A stretch of 64,000 nucleotides of DNA from Actinomycetes bacterium (GTDB taxonomy: Bacteria > Actinomycetota > Acidimicrobiia > Acidimicrobiales > RAAP-2): the NCBI GenBank assembly GCA_021793395.1, contig JAJYSU010000007.1:1-64000 (forward strand), given 5' to 3'. Positions 24,855-33,301 of the stretch are shown here, piece by piece (the stretch's first letter is position 1; every line of letters starts with the position of its first letter). The position numbers and the translations under genes were made by a program. The notes under the pieces are model-generated. The model saw only the letters and a list, made by a program, of their open reading frames with translations, was not told the DNA's origin and ran no database searches.

Positions 24855-25580
24855 CGTGCTGGGGTGGAGGCGGGCGACGAGCGCGAAGCGGCCGCAGGGC
24901 CGGGCGGCGCGGTCACTGAAGAAAGTGGCGCGGTCATCGGTTCGCTCGTCGCTGGTGGTGAGTCGTTCGTCGGCCACGCCGGCGCCGCGCACGCGCCACT
25001 CGACGACGCGCGTCAGGTCGAGCAGTGAGCGATCACCGTGGTCGGCTCGCAGAGCCCCGGGAACGTCGCGGAAGTGGGTGGCAACGTCGGGGCCGACTTG
25101 GTAGCGATCACCCGATATGGCGGGTCCGACGACGACGTGCACGTCCTCGACGCGCTCGAAGCGGGCGAGGGCGGCCTCGAGCACGCCGGCCACGAGTCCG
25201 CGCCAGCCCGCGTGGACGACGGCGATGCGCTCGCGGAGCGGGTCCATCAGCAGTACGGGGACACAGTCGGCGACCAGGATCGCGAGGGCGAGGTGGCGCG
25301 AGGACGTGACCAGGGCATCGGCGGGCGCGATCGCACCGTCGCCGGGTCCCGTGAGCTCGACGACCTCGCGACCGTGGACCTGAGGGACGATGATGAGATC
25401 GTGCTCGCCGACACCGGCCGCGTCGGCGACGCGTCGGCGGTTCTCGCGCACCCGAGCGGGGTCGTCACCCACGTGATCTCCCAGATTGAGCGAGTCGTAG
25501 GGCGCGTCGCTCACGCCGCCCGAGCGTGTCGTCACGAAAGCGTCCACGCCGAGGGCCCGAGCGCTGTCGATCACGAGCAC
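24852..25580 (-). CDS. pgeF: Peptidoglycan editing factor PgeF (YfiH/YlmD, laccase-like)
   Basis: The product is 242 aa from GTG 25580; the ORF track's longer start lies in the zur gene. Family residues are visible: TTRSGGVSDAPYDSLNLG, VPQVHG, the Cys in VADCVPVLL and the His in VVHAGWRG. PgeF homologues bind copper or zinc and in E. coli limit wrong amino acids in the peptidoglycan stem, often beside cell-wall genes. Here it directly precedes murL-murD2, so a role in checking the peptide made by MurC/MurD2 is reasonable. It lies 26 bases after zur. Confidence 0.88.
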   Translation of the reverse strand: MLVIDSARALGVDAFVTTRSGGVSDAPYDSLNLGDHVGDDPARVRENRRRVADAAGVGEHDLIIVPQVHGREVVELTGPGDGAIAPADALVTSSRHLALAILVADCVPVLLMDPLRERIAVVHAGWRGLVAGVLEAALARFERVEDVHVVVGPAISGDRYQVGPDVATHFRDVPGALRADHGDRSLLDLTRVVEWRVRGAGVADERLTTSDERTDDRATFFSDRAARPCGRFALVARLHPST

Positions 25581-25606
25581 CTCTAACGGCCCGCGTCGCG
25601 ACCGGC

Positions 25607-26008
25607 TCAGTGCGCCGCGTCGTGGCACGTCGCGCACACTCCCGTCAGTTCGAGGACGTGGTGCACGTCGTAGAAGTGGTGCTCGGCGGCGATCGCGCGC
25701 GCCCACCCTTCGAGGGGTGGTATCTCGATCTCGAGCGTGGCGCCGCACACCCGGCAGGCCAGATGGTGGTGGTGGGACGCGGCGGCGCAGCGCCGGTAGA
25801 GGCTTTCGCCGCGCTCGTTCATCACCGCGTCGACGTCGCCGCTGGCCACCAACTTCTTCAATTGGGCGTACACCGTCGCCAGGGCCACCTGATCGCCGCG
25901 AGCGCGGATGTGTCCGTAGAGATCCTGCGCGCTGATGAATCCCGCGGCGTCATCGAGTGCGGATACGATCGTGCGCCGCTGTGAGGTGTTGCGTGAGTTC
26001 GTGGTCAT
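25607..26008 (-). CDS. zur: Fur-family zinc uptake regulator (Zur/FurB)
   Basis: The product is 133 aa. A winged helix (about 10-80) is followed by the metal-binding dimer domain with SHHHHLACRVCGATLE and the C-terminal Cys pair CATCHD, which together form the structural zinc site. It is divergent from a znuACBB-type transporter, with a palindrome inside that promoter, so zinc-dependent repression of uptake is the likely role. A Fur or Mur identity is possible from sequence alone, but the context favours Zur. The ATG has no clear ribosome site. Confidence 0.88.
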   Translation of the reverse strand: MTTNSRNTSQRRTIVSALDDAAGFISAQDLYGHIRARGDQVALATVYAQLKKLVASGDVDAVMNERGESLYRRCAAASHHHHLACRVCGATLEIEIPPLEGWARAIAAEHHFYDVHHVLELTGVCATCHDAAH

Positions 26009-26023
26009 CGGCGGAGGGAGGAT

Positions 26024-26052
26024 TTGTTATCTAGAATGATTCCGAGTATACT
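26024..26052 (+). promoter_or_regulatory. znuA promoter with overlapping Zur-type operator
   Basis: TTGTTA at 26024-26029 and TATACT at 26047-26052 are separated by exactly 17 bases. Centred between them at 26038 is the palindrome GAAT-G-ATTC, with partly symmetric arms reaching 26025-26051. A dimeric Fur-type repressor here would block RNA polymerase for znuA and could also control zur on the other strand. Factor identity is inferred from the neighbours. Confidence 0.6.
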
Positions 26053-26083
26053 ACGTGGAACGGTTCTAGGCAAGGGGACGGTA

Positions 26084-27028
26084 GTGAGAGTGACAACTCA
26101 GCGAACTCGACGGTGGCATCGCGTCGCGGTTGCTGTGACGATGGCGGTGGTGGCCGTGGGACTCAGCGGGTGCAACTCGGGAACGACCGGCGCGGCCGGG
26201 GTGATCCAGGCCGTGGGGGCGGAGAACCAGTACGCCAACGTCGTCGCTCAGATCGGCGGGCGCTACGTGCACGTCACGGCCATCATGAGTAACCCGAGCG
26301 TGGATCCGCACACTTTCGAAGTGTCCACTTCGGTCGCCCAGGCCGTGTCCCAGGCGCGTCTCGTGGTGCAGAACGGACTGGGCTACGACCAGTTCATGAC
26401 GCAGTTGGAGTCGGCGTCGCCCTCTTCCTCACGCCGCGTGATCGACGTCCAGCACCTCCTGGGACTGAGCGACACCACGGCCAATCCGCACCTGTGGTAC
26501 AAGCCGTCGACCATGCCGACCGTGGCCGCGGCGGTCGAGCGCGACCTGGCGACAATGGAGCCGTCGCACGCGAGCTACTTCGCCGGACGCCTGGCGAGTT
26601 TCCGCTCGTCCCTGGCGCCCGAGACCGCCGCCATTCACGCCTTCCGCGCGCGCTTCGCCGGCCGGGTGGTGGCGACCACCGAACCCGTGGCCGACTACCT
26701 GCTCTCGGCGCTCGGCCTCGTGGACGCGACCCCGTGGCGCTTTCAGGCGGACGTCATGAACGGGATCGATCCGTCGCCCGAGGACGTCGCCACACTGCAG
26801 ACGATGATCAGTGACCACCACGTGGCGGCGCTGTGCTACAACGCGCAGGTCACGAGTTCGGTGACCCAGGCAGTGCGCTCGCAGGCTCAAACCTCTCACG
26901 TGCCGATCGTGGCGGTCTACGAGACCATGCCCGAACCGGGCTACAACTATCAGAGTTGGATGATCGCCGAGATCCGCGCGCTGACGCGGGCCCTCAGCGA
27001 GCACGTCTCGACGACGGTGCTGCGATGA
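26084..27028 (+). CDS. znuA: Zinc/manganese ABC transporter substrate-binding lipoprotein
   Basis: The product is 314 aa from GTG 26084, with AAGGGGA five bases before. A basic N-terminus and hydrophobic stretch end in the lipobox LSGC, so the mature protein is lipid-anchored outside the cell. Cluster A-I metal ligands fit the His in DPHTFE and NPHLWYKP, and the final Glu/Asp-region segment is present. The long His-rich loop of many ZnuA proteins is absent. The stop overlaps the ATPase gene by four bases. Its place next to zur points to zinc, but manganese is not excluded. Confidence 0.9.
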   Translation: MRVTTQRTRRWHRVAVAVTMAVVAVGLSGCNSGTTGAAGVIQAVGAENQYANVVAQIGGRYVHVTAIMSNPSVDPHTFEVSTSVAQAVSQARLVVQNGLGYDQFMTQLESASPSSSRRVIDVQHLLGLSDTTANPHLWYKPSTMPTVAAAVERDLATMEPSHASYFAGRLASFRSSLAPETAAIHAFRARFAGRVVATTEPVADYLLSALGLVDATPWRFQADVMNGIDPSPEDVATLQTMISDHHVAALCYNAQVTSSVTQAVRSQAQTSHVPIVAVYETMPEPGYNYQSWMIAEIRALTRALSEHVSTTVLR

Positions 27029-27867
27029 GCGCCCGCGACCTCTCCCACGACTCTTCTCAGGGGCTGCTCGAGGTTCGCCACGTCAACGTCAGTGTGGAGG
27101 GACGCGACATCCTGCGTGACGTGAACTTCTCGATCAAGCACGGGGAGTTCACGGGGTTGATCGGTTCGAACGGCGCGGGTAAGACAACACTCTTTCGGGT
27201 CATTCTCGGGATCCAGGAGCACGCGTCGGGCGAGGTCCTCCTACACGGCGAGCCCCTGACTCGGGCGAATCGCTCGATCGGCTACGTGCCCCAGAAGGTC
27301 CTCTTTGACCCCGACCTGCCGATTCGGGCTCGCGACCTGGTCGCGCTCGGCTCCGACGGGCACCGCTACGGTCTGCGGCGTCGTCCGCGAGCCCTGCACG
27401 AGGCGGTCGACGAGATGCTCGACGCGGTGGACGCCGGGGCGTTCGCGGACCGTCGAGTGGGCGGACTGTCGGGCGGGGAGCAACAGCGTGTCCTGATCGC
27501 CCACTCGCTCATCAGTCGGCCGGAGTTGCTGCTGCTCGACGAGCCGCTCGCCAACCTGGACCCCGGCAGTGTTCAGGAGATCATCGCGCTGCTGCACCGT
27601 GTCTCGCAGCGCCAGCGGGTCGCCATCCTGCTCTCCGCGCACGAGATGAACCCCCTGCTACCGGTGATGGACCGCATCGTGTACGTGGCCAACGGTCACG
27701 TCGCGAGCGGGACGACGGACGAGGTCGTGCGCCCCAGCGTGCTCAGCGAGCTCTACGGGCACCACGTTGACGTGCTGCGCGTGCACGGTCGCGTGCTGGT
27801 GGTGGCGACGGCCCTACCGGTGGGACCGGCCCCCAACGATCAGCACCCCGAATTCGTGGTCGAGTAG
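27025..27867 (+). CDS. znuC: Metal ABC transporter ATP-binding protein
   Basis: The product is 280 aa from ATG 27025 (overlap ATGA). Walker A is IGSNGAGKTTL, the signature is GGLSGGEQQRV, Walker B is LLLLDEPLANLDP and the switch His is in LSAHEMN. It drives import of the metal delivered by the lipoprotein through the two permeases that follow. The last ~50 residues after the ATPase core form a family-typical short extension. The ORF track's longer start lies in znuA and was rejected. Confidence 0.93.
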   Translation: MSARDLSHDSSQGLLEVRHVNVSVEGRDILRDVNFSIKHGEFTGLIGSNGAGKTTLFRVILGIQEHASGEVLLHGEPLTRANRSIGYVPQKVLFDPDLPIRARDLVALGSDGHRYGLRRRPRALHEAVDEMLDAVDAGAFADRRVGGLSGGEQQRVLIAHSLISRPELLLLDEPLANLDPGSVQEIIALLHRVSQRQRVAILLSAHEMNPLLPVMDRIVYVANGHVASGTTDEVVRPSVLSELYGHHVDVLRVHGRVLVVATALPVGPAPNDQHPEFVVE

Positions 27868-27872
27868 CCCTG

Positions 27873-28763
27873 ATGACCTGGCTCTTCGAACCCGGATGGT
27901 GGGCTAACGGCACCGTGCGTACGGCGTTGGTGGTGGGCGGCATCGTCGCCGTCACCTCGGCGGTGGTCGGGATCTTCACGGTGATGCGAGGTCAGTCCTT
28001 CGCCGGACACGCGCTCACCGACGTGGCGACCGCCGGCGGGGCGGGGGCGTTTCTGGCCGGCGTGGGGCCCCTCCTGGGTTTCGTGGGTGGCGGGGTTCTG
28101 GGCGCGGGTGCCATGGACGCCATCGGGGTGCAGCGCGTCAAGGGCCGCGACATCGCGACCGGCGTCGTCCTCGGCGCCGCGATGGGTCTCGCGGCGCTCT
28201 TCCTCTTCCTGTCCGCGCGTACCAGTTCGGCGACCGGAGCGACGCAACTAGTCCTCTTTGGCTCCATCTTTACGGTGAGCCCGTCCACCCTGCCGGAAGT
28301 CTCGTGGCTGAGCGGCGCCGTGCTCGTGACGATGGCGCTCGTGGCGCGCCCACTGCTGCTCAGCTCGCTGAGCGTCGAACTGGCGGCCGCCCGGGGCATA
28401 CGTCTGCGGGCGGTGGGTCTCATCTTCATGGTGGCGTTAGCGGTCGCGGTGGGCATGTCGGCGATCGTGATCGGCGCGATCTTGTCCACCGCACTGCTGA
28501 TCGGACCGCCCGCGAGCGCCCTGCGCGTGGCGCGGCGCGTGGGTAGCGCGGTGGCTCTGGCGGCGGGGCTGGGCGTGCTCGCGACCTGGGTCGGCGTGCT
28601 GCTGGCCTACGACAGTTACTACTGGTCCGCGTCGCACCGCAGTCTTCCCGTCAGCTTCTTCGTGGTCGTCGTGATCGTCGCGGAGTACGCCCTGGCCAGT
28701 GTGCTGCGACGGCGCACCCGACGCGTGCCGACCGCGGTCGTCGAGCCGGAGGGGTGGACCTAG
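27873..28763 (+). CDS. znuB: Metal ABC transporter permease, first of two
   Basis: The product is 296 aa with about eight membrane segments and the ABC-3 family pattern (RGQSFAGHALTDVATAGGAGA near the N-terminus; IGAILSTALLIGPPASA near the C-terminus). It forms part of the import channel with the following, related permease. It lies five bases after znuC and overlaps the next gene by ten bases. Two different permease genes in one locus suggest a heterodimeric channel. Confidence 0.9.
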   Translation: MTWLFEPGWWANGTVRTALVVGGIVAVTSAVVGIFTVMRGQSFAGHALTDVATAGGAGAFLAGVGPLLGFVGGGVLGAGAMDAIGVQRVKGRDIATGVVLGAAMGLAALFLFLSARTSSATGATQLVLFGSIFTVSPSTLPEVSWLSGAVLVTMALVARPLLLSSLSVELAAARGIRLRAVGLIFMVALAVAVGMSAIVIGAILSTALLIGPPASALRVARRVGSAVALAAGLGVLATWVGVLLAYDSYYWSASHRSLPVSFFVVVVIVAEYALASVLRRRTRRVPTAVVEPEGWT

Positions 28764-29563
28764 TGTTCTCGAGTTTCATGACCAATGCCTGGCTTAGCGG
28801 CACGATCGTGGCGCTGTTGGCCGGAGTCGTCGGGTTCTTCGTGGTGCTGCGCGGTGCGTCGTTCGCGGCGCACGCCATACCTAACGGCGCTTTCGCCGGT
28901 GCCGCGGGGGCGTACCTGATCGGTGTCAGCCCGTTACTGGGACTGGTCTCGTTCGCCCTGCTCTCGGCCCTCGGAATCGGGATGACCAGCCGGCGGACGC
29001 GTAACGACGTCGCGACGGCCCTGTCGCTGGTCGCGATGCTGGCCCTGGGCGCCGCGTTTCTGTCGGTGAGCCTGATCTACGAGCCGACAATCAACGCGCT
29101 GCTCTTCGGCGAGATCCTCGGCGTGTCGAGCAGCCAACTGGCTCCGGTACTGATCCTCGGGGTGGTGAGCGTCGGCGTACTGGCGTGGTTCTATCGTCCC
29201 CTGATGTTCACGTCGGTGGCCCCCGAGTTGGCTCGGGCGCGTGGCGTCAACGCCACGCTGGTTGACGTGGCGTTCCTGGTGGTGGTGGCGCTCGCCACGG
29301 CGCTGACGGTGCCCGTCGTGGGGGCGCTGCTTACCTTTTCGCTCATGATCGGCCCACCGGCCGCCGCCAGGATCCTGGTGGCGCGCCCGGGCTGGGCGGT
29401 GGCCGGCTCGGTGGGACTCTCGTTGGTGACCGTCTGGGTGTCGATCGGCGCGTCGTACGCCTTCAACCTGCCGATCGGGTTCTTCGTGGGAGCCCTGGGG
29501 GCGACGCTGTACCTGGGCGCGCGCGTCGTCGCGCGACGCCGGGTCGTCCGCTCGGCTACGTAA
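28754..29563 (+). CDS. znuB: Metal ABC transporter permease, second of two
   Basis: The product is 269 aa and a diverged paralogue of the gene before it, with the same ABC-3 landmarks (RGASFAAHAIPNGAFAGAAG; GALLTFSLMIGPPAAA). About eight transmembrane helices are visible. It starts with GTG overlapping the previous gene. Its TAA stop is also the first three bases of the likely tilS -10 element. It is probably the second half of a heterodimeric zinc channel. Confidence 0.9.
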   Translation: MDLVFSSFMTNAWLSGTIVALLAGVVGFFVVLRGASFAAHAIPNGAFAGAAGAYLIGVSPLLGLVSFALLSALGIGMTSRRTRNDVATALSLVAMLALGAAFLSVSLIYEPTINALLFGEILGVSSSQLAPVLILGVVSVGVLAWFYRPLMFTSVAPELARARGVNATLVDVAFLVVVALATALTVPVVGALLTFSLMIGPPAAARILVARPGWAVAGSVGLSLVTVWVSIGASYAFNLPIGFFVGALGATLYLGARVVARRRVVRSAT

Positions 29564-29566
29564 CCT
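29561..29566 (+). promoter_or_regulatory. Candidate -10 (TAACCT) for tilS, built on the permease stop codon
   Basis: TAACCT begins with the upstream TAA stop, and seven bases separate it from the tilS GTG. This suggests a new leaderless transcript starts the tilS-hpt-folate run. Confidence 0.4.
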
Positions 29567-29573
29567 ACAGGGC

Positions 29574-30452
29574 GTGAACCCGCTGCGCCTCGTCGACTCC
29601 TGTCACTTTCCCGCGGCGGGCCCGGTCGACCTCGCGGTGTCGGGTGGTCCGGACTCCCTCGGGTTGCTGTTGCTGGCCCGTGAGGCGGGGCTCGAGGTTC
29701 GCGTTCATCACGTCGATCACCACGCTCGACCGACGAGCAGCGACGACGCGCATTTCGTGGGTGAGGTGTGTGCGTCGCTCGCGGTGTCCTGCGACGTGCA
29801 CGACGTGCACGTCGCGCCCGGTCCCAACTTTGAGGCGCGGGCTCGGGCGGCGCGTCGCGCGGTGCTGCCAGGGTCGGCGTTGACCGGTCACACGATGGAT
29901 GACGTGGCCGAGACGATAGTGCTTAATCTTCTGCGCGGGGCTGGTGTGGACGGTCTTTCTCCGATGATCGGCGACCCGACCAAGCCGTTGGTGGATCTTC
30001 GTCGCCGAGACCTGCACGCGTACGTCGAGGCGTCGGGGTTGCGGGCGCGCCACGACGAGACGAACGACAGTGCGCGCTACCTGCGCAACCGCGTGCGTCA
30101 CGAGGTGCTCCCGCTGTTGGATGAGATCAGCGGTCGTGACGTGGTGCCGGTCCTCGCGCGTCAGGCCGGTGTGGTGCGCGACGAACGGCGCTGGCTCGAC
30201 GAACTGGTCGGGGGTGACGAACGACCCGTGGACGAGGTCGACTGTCGCGAGCTACGCGAGTGGCCCTTGGCGCGTCTGCGGCGGTGGCTGCGCGCGCGTT
30301 TGGCGTCACCCGATCGGGGCGACGGAGTCCACCCTCCGTCCTTTGACGAGGTGGAGCGGGTCATCGAGGTCGTGCGTGGCGAGCGCGTCGCCACCGAACT
30401 CGCCGGGGGCCGACGCGTCTCTCGGCGTGCACAGCGACTGCGGGTGCAGTAG
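29574..30452 (+). CDS. tilS: tRNA(Ile)-lysidine synthase
   Basis: The product is 292 aa. The N-terminal PP-loop SGGPDSLGLL, HHVDHHAR and TGHTMDDVAET are diagnostic. It converts C34 of tRNA-Ile(CAU) to lysidine so that AUA is read correctly. The length fits the short actinobacterial form lacking the far C-terminal domain of E. coli TilS. It heads the usual tilS-hpt-(ftsH)-fol neighbourhood, but ftsH is missing here. Confidence 0.92.
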   Translation: MNPLRLVDSCHFPAAGPVDLAVSGGPDSLGLLLLAREAGLEVRVHHVDHHARPTSSDDAHFVGEVCASLAVSCDVHDVHVAPGPNFEARARAARRAVLPGSALTGHTMDDVAETIVLNLLRGAGVDGLSPMIGDPTKPLVDLRRRDLHAYVEASGLRARHDETNDSARYLRNRVRHEVLPLLDEISGRDVVPVLARQAGVVRDERRWLDELVGGDERPVDEVDCRELREWPLARLRRWLRARLASPDRGDGVHPPSFDEVERVIEVVRGERVATELAGGRRVSRRAQRLRVQ

Positions 30453-30458
30453 CGCTAC

Positions 30459-30464
30459 TACGCT
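30459..30464 (+). promoter_or_regulatory. Candidate -10 (TACGCT), leaderless start of hpt
   Basis: TACGCT is eight bases before the hpt ATG in the 20-base gap after tilS, with no ribosome site. Confidence 0.35.
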
Positions 30465-30472
30465 GACCAGAC

Positions 30473-31072
30473 ATGGACAGTGATCATTCTCCCGGCCCGA
30501 CGCGGCCCGACGCGACGAGCACCGACGTGGCGCGCCATTGGGCAGCCCACGATCTGGGGGAGTTGGTGGTCTCCGCGCAGGACGTGCGCGAGAAGGTGCG
30601 CGAACTCGGTGCACGAATCACCCAGGACTACGCCACCCACCCACCCCTTCTCGTCTGCGTGCTGAAGGGAGCCGTCAATTTCGTATCGGACCTGATGCGC
30701 GCCATCGCGCTGCCGGTCGAAGTGGACTTTATGGCGGTGTCCTCGTACGGTGCGGCGACCAAGACGAGTGGCGTCGTGCGCATCGTCAAGGACCTCGACG
30801 TCGACCTGGTGGACCGCGACGTCCTGATAGTCGAGGACGTCGTCGACTCGGGGCTTACCTTGCACTACCTGCGCCAGTACTTAGGCGCACGCAATCCGCG
30901 CAGTCTCGAAGTCTGCGCGCTGCTGCTCAAGGCCGGGGAACAGCGCGTGGAGCAGGACCTCCGGTACGTCGGGTTCACGATCCCGTCGGATTTCGTCGTG
31001 GGCTACGGCCTGGACGTCAACGAGCGCTACCGCAACCTCGACGCCATCTATACCTTCGTCGGGGAGGCGTAG
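30473..31072 (+). CDS. hpt: Hypoxanthine phosphoribosyltransferase
   Basis: The product is 199 aa with the PRPP-binding loop VLIVEDVVDSGLTL and the flexible-loop segment AVSSYGAATKTSG. It salvages hypoxanthine/guanine to IMP/GMP. The N-terminal ~25 residues are a family-atypical polar extension. The following folE begins directly after its stop. In most actinobacteria ftsH stands between hpt and folE; it is absent here. Confidence 0.93.
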   Translation: MDSDHSPGPTRPDATSTDVARHWAAHDLGELVVSAQDVREKVRELGARITQDYATHPPLLVCVLKGAVNFVSDLMRAIALPVEVDFMAVSSYGAATKTSGVVRIVKDLDVDLVDRDVLIVEDVVDSGLTLHYLRQYLGARNPRSLEVCALLLKAGEQRVEQDLRYVGFTIPSDFVVGYGLDVNERYRNLDAIYTFVGEA

Positions 31073-31654
31073 GTGGTCGACCGAGAGCGGGTACAAGCAC
31101 TGGTGCGTGAGTTGCTCGACGCCATCGGGGAGGATCCGACGCGCGAGGGGCTCGTGGACACGCCTCGTCGGGTGGCGGAGATGTACGTCGAACTCTTTGA
31201 GGGACTCGAGACGGACCCCGGGGCGCACTTGCGCGTCACCTTCGAGTCCGATCACGACGAGATGGTGATGGTGCGCGACATCCCCTTCACCACGCTGTGT
31301 GAGCATCACCTGGTGCCCTTCACCGGCGTGGCCCACGTGGCCTATCTGCCCGGTCCGCAGGGTCGCGTGACCGGGCTGTCGAAGATGGCGCGGCTCGTGG
31401 AGGGTTACGCTCGACGACTTCAGGTCCAGGAGCGCATGACGACGGAGATCGTCGAGGCCATGGAGCGTGAGTTGCACCCGAAGGGCACGATCGTGGTGCT
31501 CGAAGCCGAGCACTTTTGCATGTCGATGCGTGGCGTGAAGAAGGAGGGCACCACCACCGTGACCTCGGCCGTGCGCGGTGTGTTCCGCGATGATCCGCTC
31601 TATCGCGCCGAGGCGCTGCAGTACATTCATCAGAGACGGTCGACGTGGCGCTGA
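31073..31654 (+). CDS. folE: GTP cyclohydrolase I
   Basis: The product is 193 aa. Zinc ligands and catalytic residues are in [10 protein letters not shown] and [11 protein letters not shown], with [18 protein letters not shown] between. It catalyses the first committed step of tetrahydrofolate synthesis, making dihydroneopterin triphosphate from GTP. The GTG start follows the hpt stop with no gap, and the end overlaps folP by ten bases. Confidence 0.96.
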   Translation: MVDRERVQALVRELLDAIGEDPTREGLVDTPRRVAEMYVELFEGLETDPGAHLRVTFESDHDEMVMVRDIPFTTLCEHHLVPFTGVAHVAYLPGPQGRVTGLSKMARLVEGYARRLQVQERMTTEIVEAMERELHPKGTIVVLEAEHFCMSMRGVKKEGTTTVTSAVRGVFRDDPLYRAEALQYIHQRRSTWR

Positions 31655-32445
31655 GCCCCGGCGTGATGGGCGTCATCAACGTGACGCCCGACTCGTTCTT
31701 CCCCGATTCGCGAGTCACGACCACGGAGGCGGCGGTCGCGCGGGGTCGGGCGTACTTTGCGATGGGTTGCGACCTGGTGGACGTGGGGGGCGAGTCCACT
31801 CGTCCGGGCGCGTCGCCGGTGCGCGCGGCGGATGAAGTGGCGCGCGTGCGCGCGGTGATCGAGGAGCTCGCGAGCAGTGGGCCGGTGTCGGTCGACACCC
31901 AGAAGGAGAGCGTGGCGCGCGAGGCGGTGGCCGCGGGCGCCACGGTGATCAACGACGTATCGGGCACGCTGGTCGAGTTGGCTGGCGAACTCGGCGTGGG
32001 CTACGTGGCGATGCACCGGCGCGGTACGCGCATCGACCCCGACGAGGAGCCCGTCTACGACGACGTCGTGGGCGAGGTGCGAGCGTACCTGCGCGCGGCC
32101 GCCGAACGAGCTCGCGCCGCGGCGGTGCATCCGCTGTGGCTAGACCCCGGTATCGGTTTCAATAAGAGCGTGGCGCACAACCTGGCTCTGCTCGAGGAGT
32201 GCGCGGCGCTGGCCGAACTGGCTCGCGAGTACGGCGCGGGCTTGTTGATCGGCACCAGTCGCAAGCGCTTTCTGTCACGCCTTGGCGCAGAGGTCCTCGA
32301 CGTGGACCAGCGCTTCGAGGGATCGCTCGCTACCGCGGCGTGGGCTCTGGTCAACGGGGCGTCGATGGTACGCGTGCACGACGTGCGCGCGGCGGTGCAA
32401 CTGCGTGACTTGCTGGTGCGGCCACTCGACGAGGTTGGCTCGTGA
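31645..32445 (+). CDS. folP: Dihydropteroate synthase
   Basis: The product is 266 aa with the pterin-site motifs [10 protein letters not shown] and [16 protein letters not shown], and the C-terminal GTSRKRFLS. It condenses dihydropterin pyrophosphate with p-aminobenzoate and is the sulfonamide target. It overlaps folE upstream and, by GTGA, a phosphatase-like gene downstream. Confidence 0.96.
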   Translation: MALSPGVMGVINVTPDSFFPDSRVTTTEAAVARGRAYFAMGCDLVDVGGESTRPGASPVRAADEVARVRAVIEELASSGPVSVDTQKESVAREAVAAGATVINDVSGTLVELAGELGVGYVAMHRRGTRIDPDEEPVYDDVVGEVRAYLRAAAERARAAAVHPLWLDPGIGFNKSVAHNLALLEECAALAELAREYGAGLLIGTSRKRFLSRLGAEVLDVDQRFEGSLATAAWALVNGASMVRVHDVRAAVQLRDLLVRPLDEVGS

Positions 32446-32942
32446 AGGGTCGGTGGGCGTCGGGTATCGAGCCGCGCGGCTTTACGTGGGTCTACCGGGG
32501 GATTCTGGCGGTGTCGGAGCGCCCGGGCGGCTCCACCACCGTGCACCGTCGCGTGCGTCGCGACGAAGAACTCCTGTGGTTGGCGCACCAGGGCTTCACG
32601 CGGGTGATCTCGATCCTGCCCGATATGCAGAACGTCCCGGCCTACCTCGAACACGGACTCGACGTGCGTCACTACCCGTTGCGCGGCGGCCCCCAGCAGC
32701 GTGACGTACTCGCGTCGTGTTACCACGACCTGGCAGACTCCATGGACCGTCACGCCATCGTTCTCCTGCACGGTGACGACGTGTCGGATCGCCTGCTCGG
32801 AGTCGTGGCCGGGTACCTGGTGTGGTCCGGCCGCGTGGAGACCGCGCCGGCGTCGTTGGCCCTCGTGGAGCGCCTGTTTCGACGCTCGGTGGGTCCCGAG
32901 GGACGTACGGTCTTGCTCGATCTTCCCGGGGCGCCGTCGTGA
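32442..32942 (+). CDS. Tyrosine-phosphatase-like protein lacking the catalytic Cys
   Basis: The product is 166 aa. The central part resembles dual-specificity phosphatases: GFTRVISILPDMQN, then YPLRGG, then a loop HGDDVSDR at the place of HCxxGxxR. His and Arg are kept, but Cys is Gly and the loop Gly is Val, so Cys-based catalysis cannot occur. It overlaps both folP and folB by four bases, so it is translated as part of the folate operon. It may bind a phosphorylated metabolite such as a pterin phosphate, or be a structural or regulatory subunit. The fold assignment is by motif reading only. Confidence 0.55.
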   Translation: MKGRWASGIEPRGFTWVYRGILAVSERPGGSTTVHRRVRRDEELLWLAHQGFTRVISILPDMQNVPAYLEHGLDVRHYPLRGGPQQRDVLASCYHDLADSMDRHAIVLLHGDDVSDRLLGVVAGYLVWSGRVETAPASLALVERLFRRSVGPEGRTVLLDLPGAPS

Positions 32943-33301
32943 GCGTGATCGAGATTCGCGGGCTGCGCTGCTTGTGCGTGGTCGGCGCCTTGGCGCACGA
33001 GCGCGACGCGCGTCAGCCGCTCGAGTTTGACGTCGACCTCGAGCGCTCTTTTGACGTGGCGGCGCGCGACGACGATCTGACGGCGACGACAAACTACGCA
33101 GACGCCACCTCCCTCGTCGTGAGCGTCGCGGTCGAGGGACGCTTCGTGCTGCTCGAGACCCTGGCCCAGCGGGTTGGCACGGCGCTGCTCGACTTCGACC
33201 CCGCTCTCGACGCGGTCGTGGTCGCCGTGCGCAAGTTGCGCCCGCCGATTGAGGAGGACGTGGCCACCGTGGGCGTGCGCTGCCGGGTATCGCGTCCGTG
33301 A
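32939..33301 (+). CDS. folB: Dihydroneopterin aldolase
   Basis: The product is 120 aa from GTG 32939 (VSVIEIRGLRCLCVVGA), with the catalytic-region Tyr and Glu in TTNYADATSLV and the later Lys in VRKLRPPI. It splits dihydroneopterin to 6-hydroxymethyl-dihydropterin. GTGA overlaps occur at both ends. The ORF track's longer start lies in the previous gene. Confidence 0.93.
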   Translation: MSVIEIRGLRCLCVVGALAHERDARQPLEFDVDLERSFDVAARDDDLTATTNYADATSLVVSVAVEGRFVLLETLAQRVGTALLDFDPALDAVVVAVRKLRPPIEEDVATVGVRCRVSRP

